Source of the DNA: an uncultured Clostridia bacterium
GTDB lineage: Bacteria; Bacillota; Clostridia; TANB77; CAG-508
Length of the DNA stretch: 15,167 nt
Assembly (NCBI GenBank): GCA_934167435.1
Contig: CAKPKZ010000028.1
Location: 1 to 15,167, forward strand
Reading direction: 5' to 3'
Part shown: piece by piece, positions 1 through 7,251 of the stretch
How positions within the stretch are numbered: the stretch's first letter is position 1
How the letters are laid out: each line of letters begins with the position of its first letter
Position numbers and translations under genes: made by a program
The notes under the pieces: generated by a model
What the model was told of the DNA's origin: nothing
Seen by the model: only the letters and a program-made list of their open reading frames with translations
Databases searched by the model: none

Positions 1-129
1 ATGTATACATTATTTGCTACTTTTTTTTGTTTTTTCCTATCTTTATCAACTTTTAGTAGAATAATTTCATATTTTTCCTCTGTTTTACTTCAATTTACTC
101 GTTTTTTGTCATTTTATTTATAATTTAAT
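1..129. other. AT-rich intergenic segment, no gene seen
   Basis: I see no supported gene in these first bases. The plus strand opens with a 40-codon frame (positions 1-123), but no ribosome binding site is visible for it and its composition is low-complexity Phe/Leu/Ser. The minus strand has short open stretches that lack a usable start codon. The left neighbour is outside the window, so this could be the 3' flank of an upstream gene. Confidence 0.4.
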
Positions 130-158
130 TTTACAAAATTTGTAATAAAACGCATAAT
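130..158 (+). promoter_or_regulatory. SigA-type promoter of the XRE regulator gene
   Basis: A TTTACA hexamer (130-135), a 17-base spacer and CATAAT (153-158) form a good vegetative promoter about 95 bases before the start codon at 253. The leader then contains an inverted repeat (197-214). That leader length leaves room for an operator or 5' structure. Confidence 0.5.
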
Positions 159-196
159 TAGTAAACCAATAGGTTACACTTTGTATGTGCAGTTTC

Positions 197-214
197 TGTA
201 AGAATAAACTTACA
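197..214. promoter_or_regulatory. Inverted repeat in the leader of the XRE gene, possible operator
   Basis: TGTAAG (197-202) and CTTACA (209-214) are perfect inverted half-sites separated by six A/T-rich bases. It lies downstream of the predicted promoter and upstream of a gene for an HTH repressor. Autoregulation by that repressor is a reasonable inference, but the same repeat would also fold as a small RNA hairpin. Confidence 0.3.
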
Positions 215-252
215 AATGCTATATTTACTCATAAATAGGATGGTGATTAAAT

Positions 253-588
253 ATGGGATTGGATTATAATATTATAGGTTCTAGAATAAAAAAAGCAAGA
301 ATGGCTAAAAATCTTACTCAAGAAGATTTAGCTGAAAAAATAGATATTTCTGTGGCCTTTTTAAGTAGAGTTGAAAGAGGAACCTCACATATTAACTTAA
401 AAAGATTAAATCAAATATGCAATTTATTAGATGTAACTGAAGGTTATATATTAAATGGAGCTTCAAATAATTCTAAAAATTATTTAGATGAAGAATTCTA
501 TGAAATATTAAAAAATTGTACACCTAAAAAGCAAAAATTAATATATTCAATAGCAAAAACAATTGCAGAAAATGATTCAAATGAATAA
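253..588 (+). CDS. XRE-family (SinR-like) transcriptional regulator
   Basis: This 111-aa protein is a small cytoplasmic DNA-binding regulator. Residues about 8-64 form a Cro/C1-type helix-turn-helix: RIKKARMAKNLTQEDLAEKI is the first part, and DISVAFLSRVERG holds the recognition helix. The remaining 45 residues are a short helical tail that could mediate dimerisation, as in SinR-like proteins; no ligand-binding domain is visible. The ATG at 253 is preceded by an AGGATGGTGA-type ribosome binding site. The gene has its own promoter and a strong terminator, so it is probably monocistronic, although it sits directly upstream of pflB in the same direction. Control of pflB or of itself is possible but only inferred from position. 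The target and signal are unknown. Confidence 0.85.
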   Translation: MGLDYNIIGSRIKKARMAKNLTQEDLAEKIDISVAFLSRVERGTSHINLKRLNQICNLLDVTEGYILNGASNNSKNYLDEEFYEILKNCTPKKQKLIYSIAKTIAENDSNE

Positions 589-593
589 TATAA

Positions 594-642
594 AAACAAA
601 GAATATGAATTATGTCGAAAATTTATATTCTTTGTTTTTTTT
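594..642 (+). terminator. Rho-independent terminator after the XRE gene
   Basis: Arms at 594-611 and 620-637 pair over about 18 bp with one G-U pair, closing an 8-base loop (612-619), and the stem runs straight into a T tract (to 642). It starts six bases after the XRE stop codon and should separate that gene from pflB. The loop happens to contain TGTCGAA, the core of a Spo0A box. Confidence 0.85.
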
Positions 643-653
643 ATTTATAATTA

Positions 654-682
654 TTGTTATTTTTTTTTTGTTGTGCTATTAT
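654..682 (+). promoter_or_regulatory. Extended -10 vegetative promoter of pflB
   Basis: TTGTTA (654-659), a 17-base spacer and TATTAT (677-682) with a TG dinucleotide one base before the -10 make a strong SigA promoter. Transcription would start near 689, giving a roughly 40-base leader before the pflB ATG. No clear Rex (TTGTTAA-N4-TTAACAA) or FNR palindrome is visible next to it. Confidence 0.6.
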
Positions 683-728
683 ATTATGCAGAAATTTAGT
701 AAATAATATATTAATAGGAGGTATTTAA

Positions 729-2966
729 ATGAATTTTGAACAATGGAACAAATTTAAAAAGGGAGATTGGCAATCTGAAATTAATGTAAGGGATTTTATT
801 CAAAATAACTATACACCTTATGAAGGCAATGCAGATTTCTTAGCAAATACCACATCTAAAACACAAAAATTATGGGATAAAGTTTTAGAACTTTACAAAA
901 AGGAAAAGGAATCAACAGGAGGAGTTTTAGATATAGATACAAAAACTATTTCTACTATTAATTCTCATGAGGCTGGATATATTGACAAAGATTTAGAAGA
1001 TATTGTTGGGCTTCAAACAGATGAACCTTTAAAAAGAGCTATTATGCCATTTGGCGGAATTAGAATTGTAGAAAAATCTTGTGAAGCATATGGAAGAAAA
1101 GTTGATGATGAAGTAGAAAAAATATTTCATAATTATAGAAAAACTCATAATGATGGTGTATTTAGTGTATATACTCCAGACATTAGAGCTGCAAGAACAT
1201 CTCATTTAATAACAGGTCTTCCTGACGGTTATGGTAGAGGAAGAATTATAGGAGATTATAGACGTGTTGCACTTTATGGTGTAGATGTTTTAATAGAAGA
1301 GAAAAAATCCGAATTAGAAACTTTAAATGTTGACTGTTTTGATCAAGAAGTAATTCGCCAAAGAGAAGAAATTAGTGAACAAATAAAAGCTTTAAATGAT
1401 TTAAAATCAATGGCTTCAAGATATGGATTTGATATTTCATTACCTGCAAGTAATGCTAAAGAGGCTGTTCAATGGTTATATTTTGCATACTTAGGTGCAA
1501 TTAAAGATCAAAATGGTGCAGCCATGAGTATTGGTAGAACTACAACTTTCTTAGATATTTACTTTGAAAGAGATTTAGAAAGTGGAGTTATTACAGAAGA
1601 AGAAGCTCAAGAAATTATGGATCATTTTGTTATGAAATTAAGATTGGTACGTTTCTTAAGAACACCTGAATATAATGAATTATTTAGTGGCGACCCTGTA
1701 TGGGTAACAGAAAGTATTGGTGGAATGGGAATTGATGGTAGAACATTAGTCACAAAAAACTCATTTAGAATTTTACACACTTTAGAAAACTTAGGTCCTG
1801 CCCCAGAACCAAACTTAACAGTTCTTTGGTCAACTAGATTACCAGAAGGTTTTAAAAAATTCACAACAGATTTATCTATAAAAACATCATCAATTCAATA
1901 CGAAAATGATGATTTAATGAGAATTACATTAGGCGATGATTATGGAATCGCATGTTGTGTTTCTCCAATGAAAATTGGAAAACAAATGCAATTCTTTGGT
2001 GCAAGAGCAAATCTTGCTAAAACTTTGTTATATGCAATTAATGGTGGTAGAGATGAAATTTCTGGAAAACAAGTAACACCAAAATACGCTGCTATAACTT
2101 CTGATTATTTAGATTATAATGAGGTTATAGAAAAATTTGACCAAATGATGGATTATGTTGCAAAAATTTATATAAAAGCATTAAATGCAATTCATTATAT
2201 GCATGATAAATATTCTTATGAAGCAATTGAAATGGCATTGCATGATAAAGATATTTTTAGAACAATGGCTTGTGGAATAGCTGGTTTATCTGTTGTAGCT
2301 GACTCTTTATCTGCTATAAAATACGCAAAAGTAAAAGTAATTAGAGACGAATCTGGTTTAGCTGTTGATTATAGTATTGAAGGTGATTTTCCAAAGTTTG
2401 GTAATGATGATGACAGAGTTGACGAAATAGCTGTTAATATTGTAAAGAGATTTATAAATAAATTAAGAAAATTCAAAACTTATAGAAATTCAAAACCTAC
2501 ACTATCAATATTAACTATAACTTCAAACGTTGTATATGGAAAAAATACTGGTAATACCCCAGATGGCAGAAGAGCTGGAGCTCCATTTGGACCTGGTGCA
2601 AATCCTCTTCATGGAAGAGATACAAATGGTGCACTTGCAGTTATGAACTCAATTGCTAAATTACCATTTGATTTTGCAGAAGATGGTATTTCTTATACAT
2701 TCTCAATCACACCTGGTACTCTTGGCAAAACACAAGAAGAAAAAATAAATAACTTAGTAAATATGCTAGACGGATACTTTACTCAAACAGGCCATCATAT
2801 AAATGTAAATGTATTTGATAGAAGTTTATTATTAGATGCAATGGAACACCCTGAAAAATATCCTCAACTAACAATTCGTGTATCTGGATATGCTGTAAAC
2901 TTTACAAAATTAACTCGTGAACAACAACTTGATGTAATTAATAGAACAATTCATGAAAAAATTTAA
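729..2966 (+). CDS. pflB: Pyruvate formate-lyase (formate C-acetyltransferase)
   Basis: PflB converts pyruvate and CoA to acetyl-CoA and formate, a cytoplasmic glycyl-radical reaction of anaerobic fermentation. The 745-aa length fits the family (about 740-760). The PFL domain carries the paired catalytic cysteines in IACCVSPM (Cys409-Cys410). The C-terminal glycyl-radical motif RVSGYAVNF places the radical on Gly720. The twin cysteines and VSPM context favour true PFL over glycerol/diol dehydratases or choline lyase. The ATG at 729 has an ideal AGGAGGT site six bases upstream. The activating enzyme gene follows 49 bases downstream, so the pair forms a self-contained module. No formate channel gene (focA) is present in the window. 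Expression probably depends on the promoter at 654-682. Confidence 0.97.
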   Translation: MNFEQWNKFKKGDWQSEINVRDFIQNNYTPYEGNADFLANTTSKTQKLWDKVLELYKKEKESTGGVLDIDTKTISTINSHEAGYIDKDLEDIVGLQTDEPLKRAIMPFGGIRIVEKSCEAYGRKVDDEVEKIFHNYRKTHNDGVFSVYTPDIRAARTSHLITGLPDGYGRGRIIGDYRRVALYGVDVLIEEKKSELETLNVDCFDQEVIRQREEISEQIKALNDLKSMASRYGFDISLPASNAKEAVQWLYFAYLGAIKDQNGAAMSIGRTTTFLDIYFERDLESGVITEEEAQEIMDHFVMKLRLVRFLRTPEYNELFSGDPVWVTESIGGMGIDGRTLVTKNSFRILHTLENLGPAPEPNLTVLWSTRLPEGFKKFTTDLSIKTSSIQYENDDLMRITLGDDYGIACCVSPMKIGKQMQFFGARANLAKTLLYAINGGRDEISGKQVTPKYAAITSDYLDYNEVIEKFDQMMDYVAKIYIKALNAIHYMHDKYSYEAIEMALHDKDIFRTMACGIAGLSVVADSLSAIKYAKVKVIRDESGLAVDYSIEGDFPKFGNDDDRVDEIAVNIVKRFINKLRKFKTYRNSKPTLSILTITSNVVYGKNTGNTPDGRRAGAPFGPGANPLHGRDTNGALAVMNSIAKLPFDFAEDGISYTFSITPGTLGKTQEEKINNLVNMLDGYFTQTGHHINVNVFDRSLLLDAMEHPEKYPQLTIRVSGYAVNFTKLTREQQLDVINRTIHEKI

Positions 2967-2974
2967 TAAGACAT

Positions 2975-2999
2975 TTGAAACATATTAAAAATGTTTCAA
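2975..2999 (+). other. Intercistronic hairpin between pflB and pflA
   Basis: TTGAAACAT (2975-2983) and ATGTTTCAA (2991-2999) pair perfectly over nine bases with a seven-base loop. No U tract follows, so it is not a convincing terminator. It sits eight bases after the pflB stop and just before the pflA ribosome binding site. It may stabilise the pflB message, mark a processing site, or lower pflA expression relative to pflB, which would suit an activase needed in small amounts. Confidence 0.55.
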
Positions 3000-3015
3000 T
3001 AAAAGGAGATTTAAT

Positions 3016-3744
3016 GTGAATGAGGAAGATTTAAAATATTATGCTAAAGTTCACTCTATCGAATCCTTTGGAACTGTAGATGGTCCTGGAATAAGATTTG
3101 TACTGTTTTTGCAAGGATGTCATTTAAAATGTAAATATTGTCATAATAGAGATACATGGAATATGAATGGCGGTTCATATATTAGCCTAGACTCTATTTT
3201 TGAAAAAATTATGAGATATAAAAACTATATTTATCCAAATGGCGGTGTAACAGTAACAGGTGGTGAACCACTTTTGCAACCTAAATTTTTAATAGAATTA
3301 TTTAAAAAACTAAAAAAAGAAAAAATACACACATGTATTGATACTTCTGGAATGGTAAATTTAACTGATGATATAAAAACTTTACTTTCATTAACAGACT
3401 TAGTACTATTAGATATAAAACATATAGACCCTATAAAATGTAAAGAATTAGTTGGTTTTTCTAATGAATTAGAAATTAAATTTGCTAATTATCTAAGTGA
3501 TAACAATATCCCTATGTGGATTAGGCAGGTTTTAATTCCTAGTTTAACAGATGACAAACAGGATTTGCTTAAATTGAAAAATTTTATACATTCTTTAAAA
3601 TCTGTTGAAAAAGTAGAAATTTTACCATATCATAATTTAGGAGAATTTAAGTGGCATGAACTTGGATTAAAATATGATTTAGAAAATATTCCACCTGCTA
3701 CAGATGAAGATGTTAAAAGGGCAAAAGAAATATTAGATTTATAA
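3016..3744 (+). CDS. pflA: Pyruvate formate-lyase activating enzyme (radical SAM)
   Basis: PflA uses a [4Fe-4S] cluster and S-adenosylmethionine to abstract hydrogen from the catalytic glycine of PflB, switching it on under anaerobic conditions. At 242 aa it matches the usual 240-250 aa. The radical SAM cluster motif is CHLKCKYC (Cys35, Cys39, Cys42). It is preceded by GTVDGPGIRFVLFLQGC, typical of activases that lack the extra ferredoxin insert. GGEP at 82-85 is the SAM-binding motif. The start is GTG at 3016, five bases after an AAAGGAGAT site; the nearby ATGs at 3014 and 3020 are out of frame and stop at once. It is co-transcribed with pflB across the hairpin at 2975-2999. Confidence 0.95.
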   Translation: MNEEDLKYYAKVHSIESFGTVDGPGIRFVLFLQGCHLKCKYCHNRDTWNMNGGSYISLDSIFEKIMRYKNYIYPNGGVTVTGGEPLLQPKFLIELFKKLKKEKIHTCIDTSGMVNLTDDIKTLLSLTDLVLLDIKHIDPIKCKELVGFSNELEIKFANYLSDNNIPMWIRQVLIPSLTDDKQDLLKLKNFIHSLKSVEKVEILPYHNLGEFKWHELGLKYDLENIPPATDEDVKRAKEILDL

Positions 3745-3749
3745 TTTTA

Positions 3750-3797
3750 AAAGTAAAAAAGTGATGTTATATTTTTAATAACATCACTTTTTACTTT
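3750..3797. terminator. Bidirectional terminator between convergent operons
   Basis: A 21-base arm (3750-3770) and a 20-base arm (3778-3797) pair almost fully, with one bulged A, around a seven-base loop. A-rich and T-rich flanks sit on both sides, so it should stop transcription from pflA (plus) and from the five-gene minus-strand operon. The right arm overlaps the stop codon of the minus-strand gene. Confidence 0.85.
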
Positions 3798-4731
3798 ACA
3801 TTCCTAATAATTTTAATTCAACATTTTCCATTTTATATTTGCCATCTACTAATTTAAATTCAACTAATGTATTTTCTAATGTTTCCTCATTTTGACGTAA
3901 ATCTGTAGTAAAATATAATTTTATTTGTGGTATTTCTACACTATTAGTAACAATTTGCTTAAATGCTTCTGCCATATGTCTATCATCTTCGCATATTAAA
4001 ATTAGCTGTGGCATTGTTTGAAATCCTGAGTCCATTTGTACAAAATTCTCATAAAATTCTTTAAACAATCTCATTTTTTCAACTAATTTTTTTGCCCAGT
4101 CATCTTCTCTTCTTATAACTTCAAATACAAATTGTATTGACTTGTTATTTTTAGTAAGTTTTACTGCCCCTCCTGTTGCCTTAAATACTTTTCCAGTTAC
4201 TTTTGCTGTTAAGCTTGGCTTTACAACATAACTGTCAAATGCATTTACTTTTCTTAAATATGCAATTAAAACTTGATTTCCAGCTAATCTTTTTTTAATC
4301 ATTGCTACTGGTTTGGTATTATCTGAAGGTTGCCATTTACATTCAATTTCTCGTGAATTTAATAGATATTTACCCATTTTTTCTAGACAATAAACTCTAT
4401 AAATTCCTTTTCCCTCATCTGATGTAAAATAATACCTAGTTAATATTTTAGACTTTACTAATTGTTCTAATTTATTATTTAGTTTATCTTGTGTTTTAGC
4501 ATCTATTCCTTTGATTTGTAGCATTTGAAATAATTGTCTTGATGTTATAAATTCAAACTCATTTACTAAATTTAATATTTCAAAGTGAATGTCTGTAATA
4601 TGCCCAATATCAATTTTGTGTATAATCTGATTCATTGATACATATCCATCTTTTCCATCAAATGTCTTTATTTCACCTTCTCTTATTGCAAATGGTGATA
4701 CTTGTGCTTTTATTTGATTATCTTCAACCAT
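3796..4731 (-). CDS. Winged-helix protein with possible nuclease-like C-terminal domain, function unknown
   Basis: I cannot assign a function to this 311-aa cytoplasmic protein. Residues about 47-125 look like a winged helix: FITSRQLFQML, then a second helix and KLEQLVKSKILTRYYF, then a wing ending in YCLEKMGKYLL. This is the pattern seen at the N-terminus of plasmid 'replication-relaxation' (Replic_Relax) proteins. Residues about 165-265 alternate strands and helices. FVFEVIRRED (Glu204), a basic/aromatic helix with Lys219, and LILICEDD (Glu248-Asp249) resemble the core of a degenerate PD-(D/E)XK fold. That resemblance is inference, as the usual catalytic spacing is not clear. It is the last gene of the rlu/S1 operon, 23 bases after the S1 gene, with a perfect AGGAGG site at 4740-4745 touching a small hairpin (4745-4759). 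No membrane segment is visible. Confidence 0.75.
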   Translation of the reverse strand: MVEDNQIKAQVSPFAIREGEIKTFDGKDGYVSMNQIIHKIDIGHITDIHFEILNLVNEFEFITSRQLFQMLQIKGIDAKTQDKLNNKLEQLVKSKILTRYYFTSDEGKGIYRVYCLEKMGKYLLNSREIECKWQPSDNTKPVAMIKKRLAGNQVLIAYLRKVNAFDSYVVKPSLTAKVTGKVFKATGGAVKLTKNNKSIQFVFEVIRREDDWAKKLVEKMRLFKEFYENFVQMDSGFQTMPQLILICEDDRHMAEAFKQIVTNSVEIPQIKLYFTTDLRQNEETLENTLVEFKLVDGKYKMENVELKLLGM

Positions 4732-4744
4732 GTTACTTTCCTCC

Positions 4745-4759
4745 TATAATGTAATTATA
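4745..4759 (-). other. Small hairpin abutting the ribosome binding site of the 311-aa gene
   Basis: On the minus strand TATAAT and ATTATA pair over six A/T bases with a three-base loop. The end of the stem is the A of the AGGAGG site. The stem includes the stop codon of the S1 gene, so translating ribosomes would open it, which would suit translational coupling. It is weak on its own because all pairs are A-U. Confidence 0.3.
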
Positions 4760-5558
4760 AAATTATTAATTTAACCTTTTTTTTATTCATGTCAATTTTC
4801 TTTATGTATACATCTACACATTGCCCGTATTCTAATCCATTTTTATACTCTGCCATTCCTACTAAATTTGGTGCTAATTCTATAAATATGCCATTTTTAT
4901 TTTTCTCGGTTTCACGCACAATTCCTTTTACTTTTTCACCTGTTTCAAATTTTTGTGCATTCTCTTCCCAGGTTCCTAGTGTATCTTTATATGATAATAT
5001 AATTTTTCCATCATCCCTATTTATAGATTTTACCATAACATCTACTTTTTGTCCAATTTTTAATCTTTCAAATGGAGTTTTTATTCTTGCAACAGACAAA
5101 TCTTCTATATGAGCTAATCCAACCACTCCTCCTCCAATTTCTATAAATGCTCCATATGGTTGTATATTTTTTACAATTCCCTTTATTACTTGACCTTTCT
5201 CTAAGTCTTTTTTTACCCAATTTAAGGCTTCTTGTTGCACTTGCTTTCTTGACAATTGTATTTGATTTTTATTATCTACTTTAGTTATTTTAAACTGTAT
5301 AAATTTATGTACTTTTCCTATACATAAATTAGTTTTAGGTACCCCTTCTTTATCAACATTTATTCCTTCTACTTCATTTCTTGGAACAATTCCTTCTATG
5401 CCATTTCCTAAATCCACATGCAAATTATAGTTATTATCACATTTATTAACAAAACCTTGTAGTATTTCATTATTTTGAATGCATTTATTTATATTAATTA
5501 AATCTATATTTGTTTGTACACAATCCCATCCTTCTGGCATAAATTTGTTTATCTCCAT
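4755..5558 (-). CDS. Triple S1-domain RNA-binding protein
   Basis: This 267-aa protein is built almost wholly from S1-type OB folds. A diverged one spans about 30-104 (GIEGIVPRNEV). A canonical one spans 121-190 (KGIVKNIQPYGAFIEIGGGVVGLAHIEDLS in two parts, followed by GQKVDVMVKSI). A third spans 206-267 (KGIVRETEKNKNGIFIEL). It should bind single-stranded RNA in the cytoplasm, in the manner of clostridial short ribosomal protein S1 homologues (usually about 380-400 aa with four domains). It lacks an IspH or nuclease partner domain, so a role in translation or RNA stability is the fair guess. The ATG at 5558 follows an AAAGGAGAA site. It lies 48 bases after the RluB-type gene and 23 before the 311-aa gene, in the same operon. 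Confidence 0.85.
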   Translation of the reverse strand: MEINKFMPEGWDCVQTNIDLININKCIQNNEILQGFVNKCDNNYNLHVDLGNGIEGIVPRNEVEGINVDKEGVPKTNLCIGKVHKFIQFKITKVDNKNQIQLSRKQVQQEALNWVKKDLEKGQVIKGIVKNIQPYGAFIEIGGGVVGLAHIEDLSVARIKTPFERLKIGQKVDVMVKSINRDDGKIILSYKDTLGTWEENAQKFETGEKVKGIVRETEKNKNGIFIELAPNLVGMAEYKNGLEYGQCVDVYIKKIDMNKKKVKLIIL

Positions 5559-5606
5559 TTATATTCTCCTTTATCTTTTGTTTAAAATATTATATATTAT
5601 TAGGTC

Positions 5607-6329
5607 CTAACTTTTCAATACTTTATTTACTTCTTTTTTTGTTAAATATCTCCACTTGCCCATACCAACATCTTTTATTGGTATTCCTGATATTTCACTT
5701 CTATGCAATGCCAACACATTATGATTTACTGCTTGACACATTTTTCTTACCTGTCTATTCTTTCCTTCATGTATTATAATTTCTAATTTGGATTCATTTT
5801 TTTCTTCATCTATTTTTAGTATCCTTACTTTTGCCTTTTTTGTTATATACTCTTCTATTTTTACTCCATTTTTCAACGTTTCAACTTCTTCTTTTTTTAC
5901 AATTCCTTTAACAGTAGCAATATATGTTTTCTCAATTTCGTGTTTAGGATGTGTTACTTTATACACAAAATCTCCGTCATTTGTTAAAATTAGTGCACCA
6001 GAAGTATACATATCTAATCTTCCTACAGGTACCAATCTTTTATTAACATTTACTAAATCTAGTACAGAATTTCTATTAAATTGATCTTTAACCGTCGTAA
6101 CATAACCAATTGGTTTATTTAGTAAAATGTAAACAAACTCTTCTTGTAAACTTAATTTTTTCCCATTATATTCTACTATGTCTTTTTTGGGATCAATTTT
6201 TACTCCTAGCTCAGTAACAACTTTTCCATTTACTTTAACTTTACCTGCTAAAATGAGCTCTTCACATTTTCTTCTTGAAGCCACATCACAACCCGCCATA
6301 AACTTCTGTAGTCTAACAATTTCTTCCAT
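5607..6329 (-). CDS. rluB: RsuA/RluB-family rRNA pseudouridine synthase
   Basis: This enzyme isomerises a uridine in rRNA to pseudouridine, probably 23S U2605 (E. coli numbering) if it is the RluB orthologue. From the chosen start it is 240 aa, normal for the family. An S4 RNA-binding domain (about 5-55) begins VRLQKFMAGCDVASRRKCEE. The catalytic domain holds GRLDMYTSGALILTNDG with the nucleophile Asp106, and the late motif EGKNRQVRKMC. I prefer ATG 6329 over the ATG at 6338 because the AAGGA sequence sits eight bases before 6329 but directly against 6338. The start is one base past the stop of the upstream RluA-family gene, implying translational coupling. RluB, RsuA and RluE are hard to tell apart; gram-positive genomes usually have one RluB-type enzyme. 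Confidence 0.9.
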   Translation of the reverse strand: MEEIVRLQKFMAGCDVASRRKCEELILAGKVKVNGKVVTELGVKIDPKKDIVEYNGKKLSLQEEFVYILLNKPIGYVTTVKDQFNRNSVLDLVNVNKRLVPVGRLDMYTSGALILTNDGDFVYKVTHPKHEIEKTYIATVKGIVKKEEVETLKNGVKIEEYITKKAKVRILKIDEEKNESKLEIIIHEGKNRQVRKMCQAVNHNVLALHRSEISGIPIKDVGMGKWRYLTKKEVNKVLKS

Positions 6330-6330
6330 T

Positions 6331-7251
6331 TTAATCATTCCTTACTCTATCTTTTAATTCTAATAAAATATTGTTAAAGTATTCTGGTAGCTCAGCTTCT
6401 AAATGCATTTGCTTATTAGTTATTGGATGAGTAAATTCTAATATCTTTGCATGCAAACATTGTCCTTTTATATTCCATTCATTTTTACCATTAGAATATG
6501 TATAATCACCTATAATTGGATATCCAATTTCAGATAAATGAACTCTTATTTGATGTGTTCTTCCAGTTTCTATATTTACTTCTAAAAGAGTGTAGTTGTC
6601 ATATCTCTTTAAAACTTTAAAATGTGTTACTGCATTTTTACCATTTTTATTCACAGCCATTTTTTTTCTATCTTTTTGGCTTCTACCTATTGGCATATTT
6701 ATTGTAGCCTCGTTTTCTTTTACTACTCCTCTTACCAAAGCAATATATGTTTTTTTAACTAAATGATTTTTTAATTGATTACTTAAATTAATATGGGCTT
6801 TATCATTTTTAGCAATAATTATTAAACCTGATGTATCTTTGTCTAATCTATGAACAATTCCTGGCCTTATTTCTCCACCTATTCCAGATAAAGAATCTTT
6901 GCAAATAGCCATTATAGCATTTACTAAAGTGCCATCTGGATTACCGTTTGCGGGATGAACAACCATTCCCTTAGGCTTATTAACTACAATAATATCTTTG
7001 TCTTCATATATAATTTCTATTGGTATATTTTGCGCCTTTAGCTCTACTTGTTTTGGCTCTGGTTCATTAATTATTATATTATCATTTTCTTGTACCTTAT
7101 AAGATGCTTTTACTTTTTGACCATTAACTAAAATATCTTGATTTTGTATTAGTCTTTGAACAGCAACTCTAGACATATTGTCTACATTTTCTGCCAAATA
7201 TGCATCTATTCTTCTTCCGCTTCCTTCTTTTTCTACTACTATTACTTTCAA
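6331..7251 (-). CDS. rluD: RluA/RluD-family pseudouridine synthase
   Basis: A second rRNA pseudouridine synthase, 306 aa. The N-terminal S4 domain (about 13-60, SRVAVQRLIQNQDILVNG) is followed by the catalytic domain with HRLDKDTSGL, where Asp137 is the nucleophile, and RTHQIRVHL near residue 240. The S4 plus RluA layout fits RluD, which modifies helix 69 of 23S rRNA, or its Bacillus counterpart YlyB. The start is TTG at 7251, directly after the TAG of the membrane-protein gene, with GGGGGAG of that gene's end acting as the ribosome binding site. The stop is one base before the start of the RluB-type gene. In many Firmicutes this gene follows lspA; here a large polytopic protein of a different kind stands in that place. 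Confidence 0.93.
   Translation of the reverse strand: MKVIVVEKEGSGRRIDAYLAENVDNMSRVAVQRLIQNQDILVNGQKVKASYKVQENDNIIINEPEPKQVELKAQNIPIEIIYEDKDIIVVNKPKGMVVHPANGNPDGTLVNAIMAICKDSLSGIGGEIRPGIVHRLDKDTSGLIIIAKNDKAHINLSNQLKNHLVKKTYIALVRGVVKENEATINMPIGRSQKDRKKMAVNKNGKNAVTHFKVLKRYDNYTLLEVNIETGRTHQIRVHLSEIGYPIIGDYTYSNGKNEWNIKGQCLHAKILEFTHPITNKQMHLEAELPEYFNNILLELKDRVRND

Noticed and set aside
1..123. A 40-codon plus-strand open frame starting at the first base
   Set aside because: No visible ribosome site, low-complexity Phe/Leu/Ser composition, and it is followed by a normal intergenic promoter region.
613..619. TGTCGAA, a Spo0A box core, between the XRE gene and pflB
   Set aside because: It lies in the loop of a strong terminator and about 55 bases upstream of the pflB promoter; most likely chance.
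729..2966. Possibility that the glycyl-radical enzyme is a glycerol dehydratase or choline lyase
   Set aside because: Paired cysteines IACCVSPM are specific to pyruvate formate-lyase and the activase lacks the extra ferredoxin-type cysteine insert.
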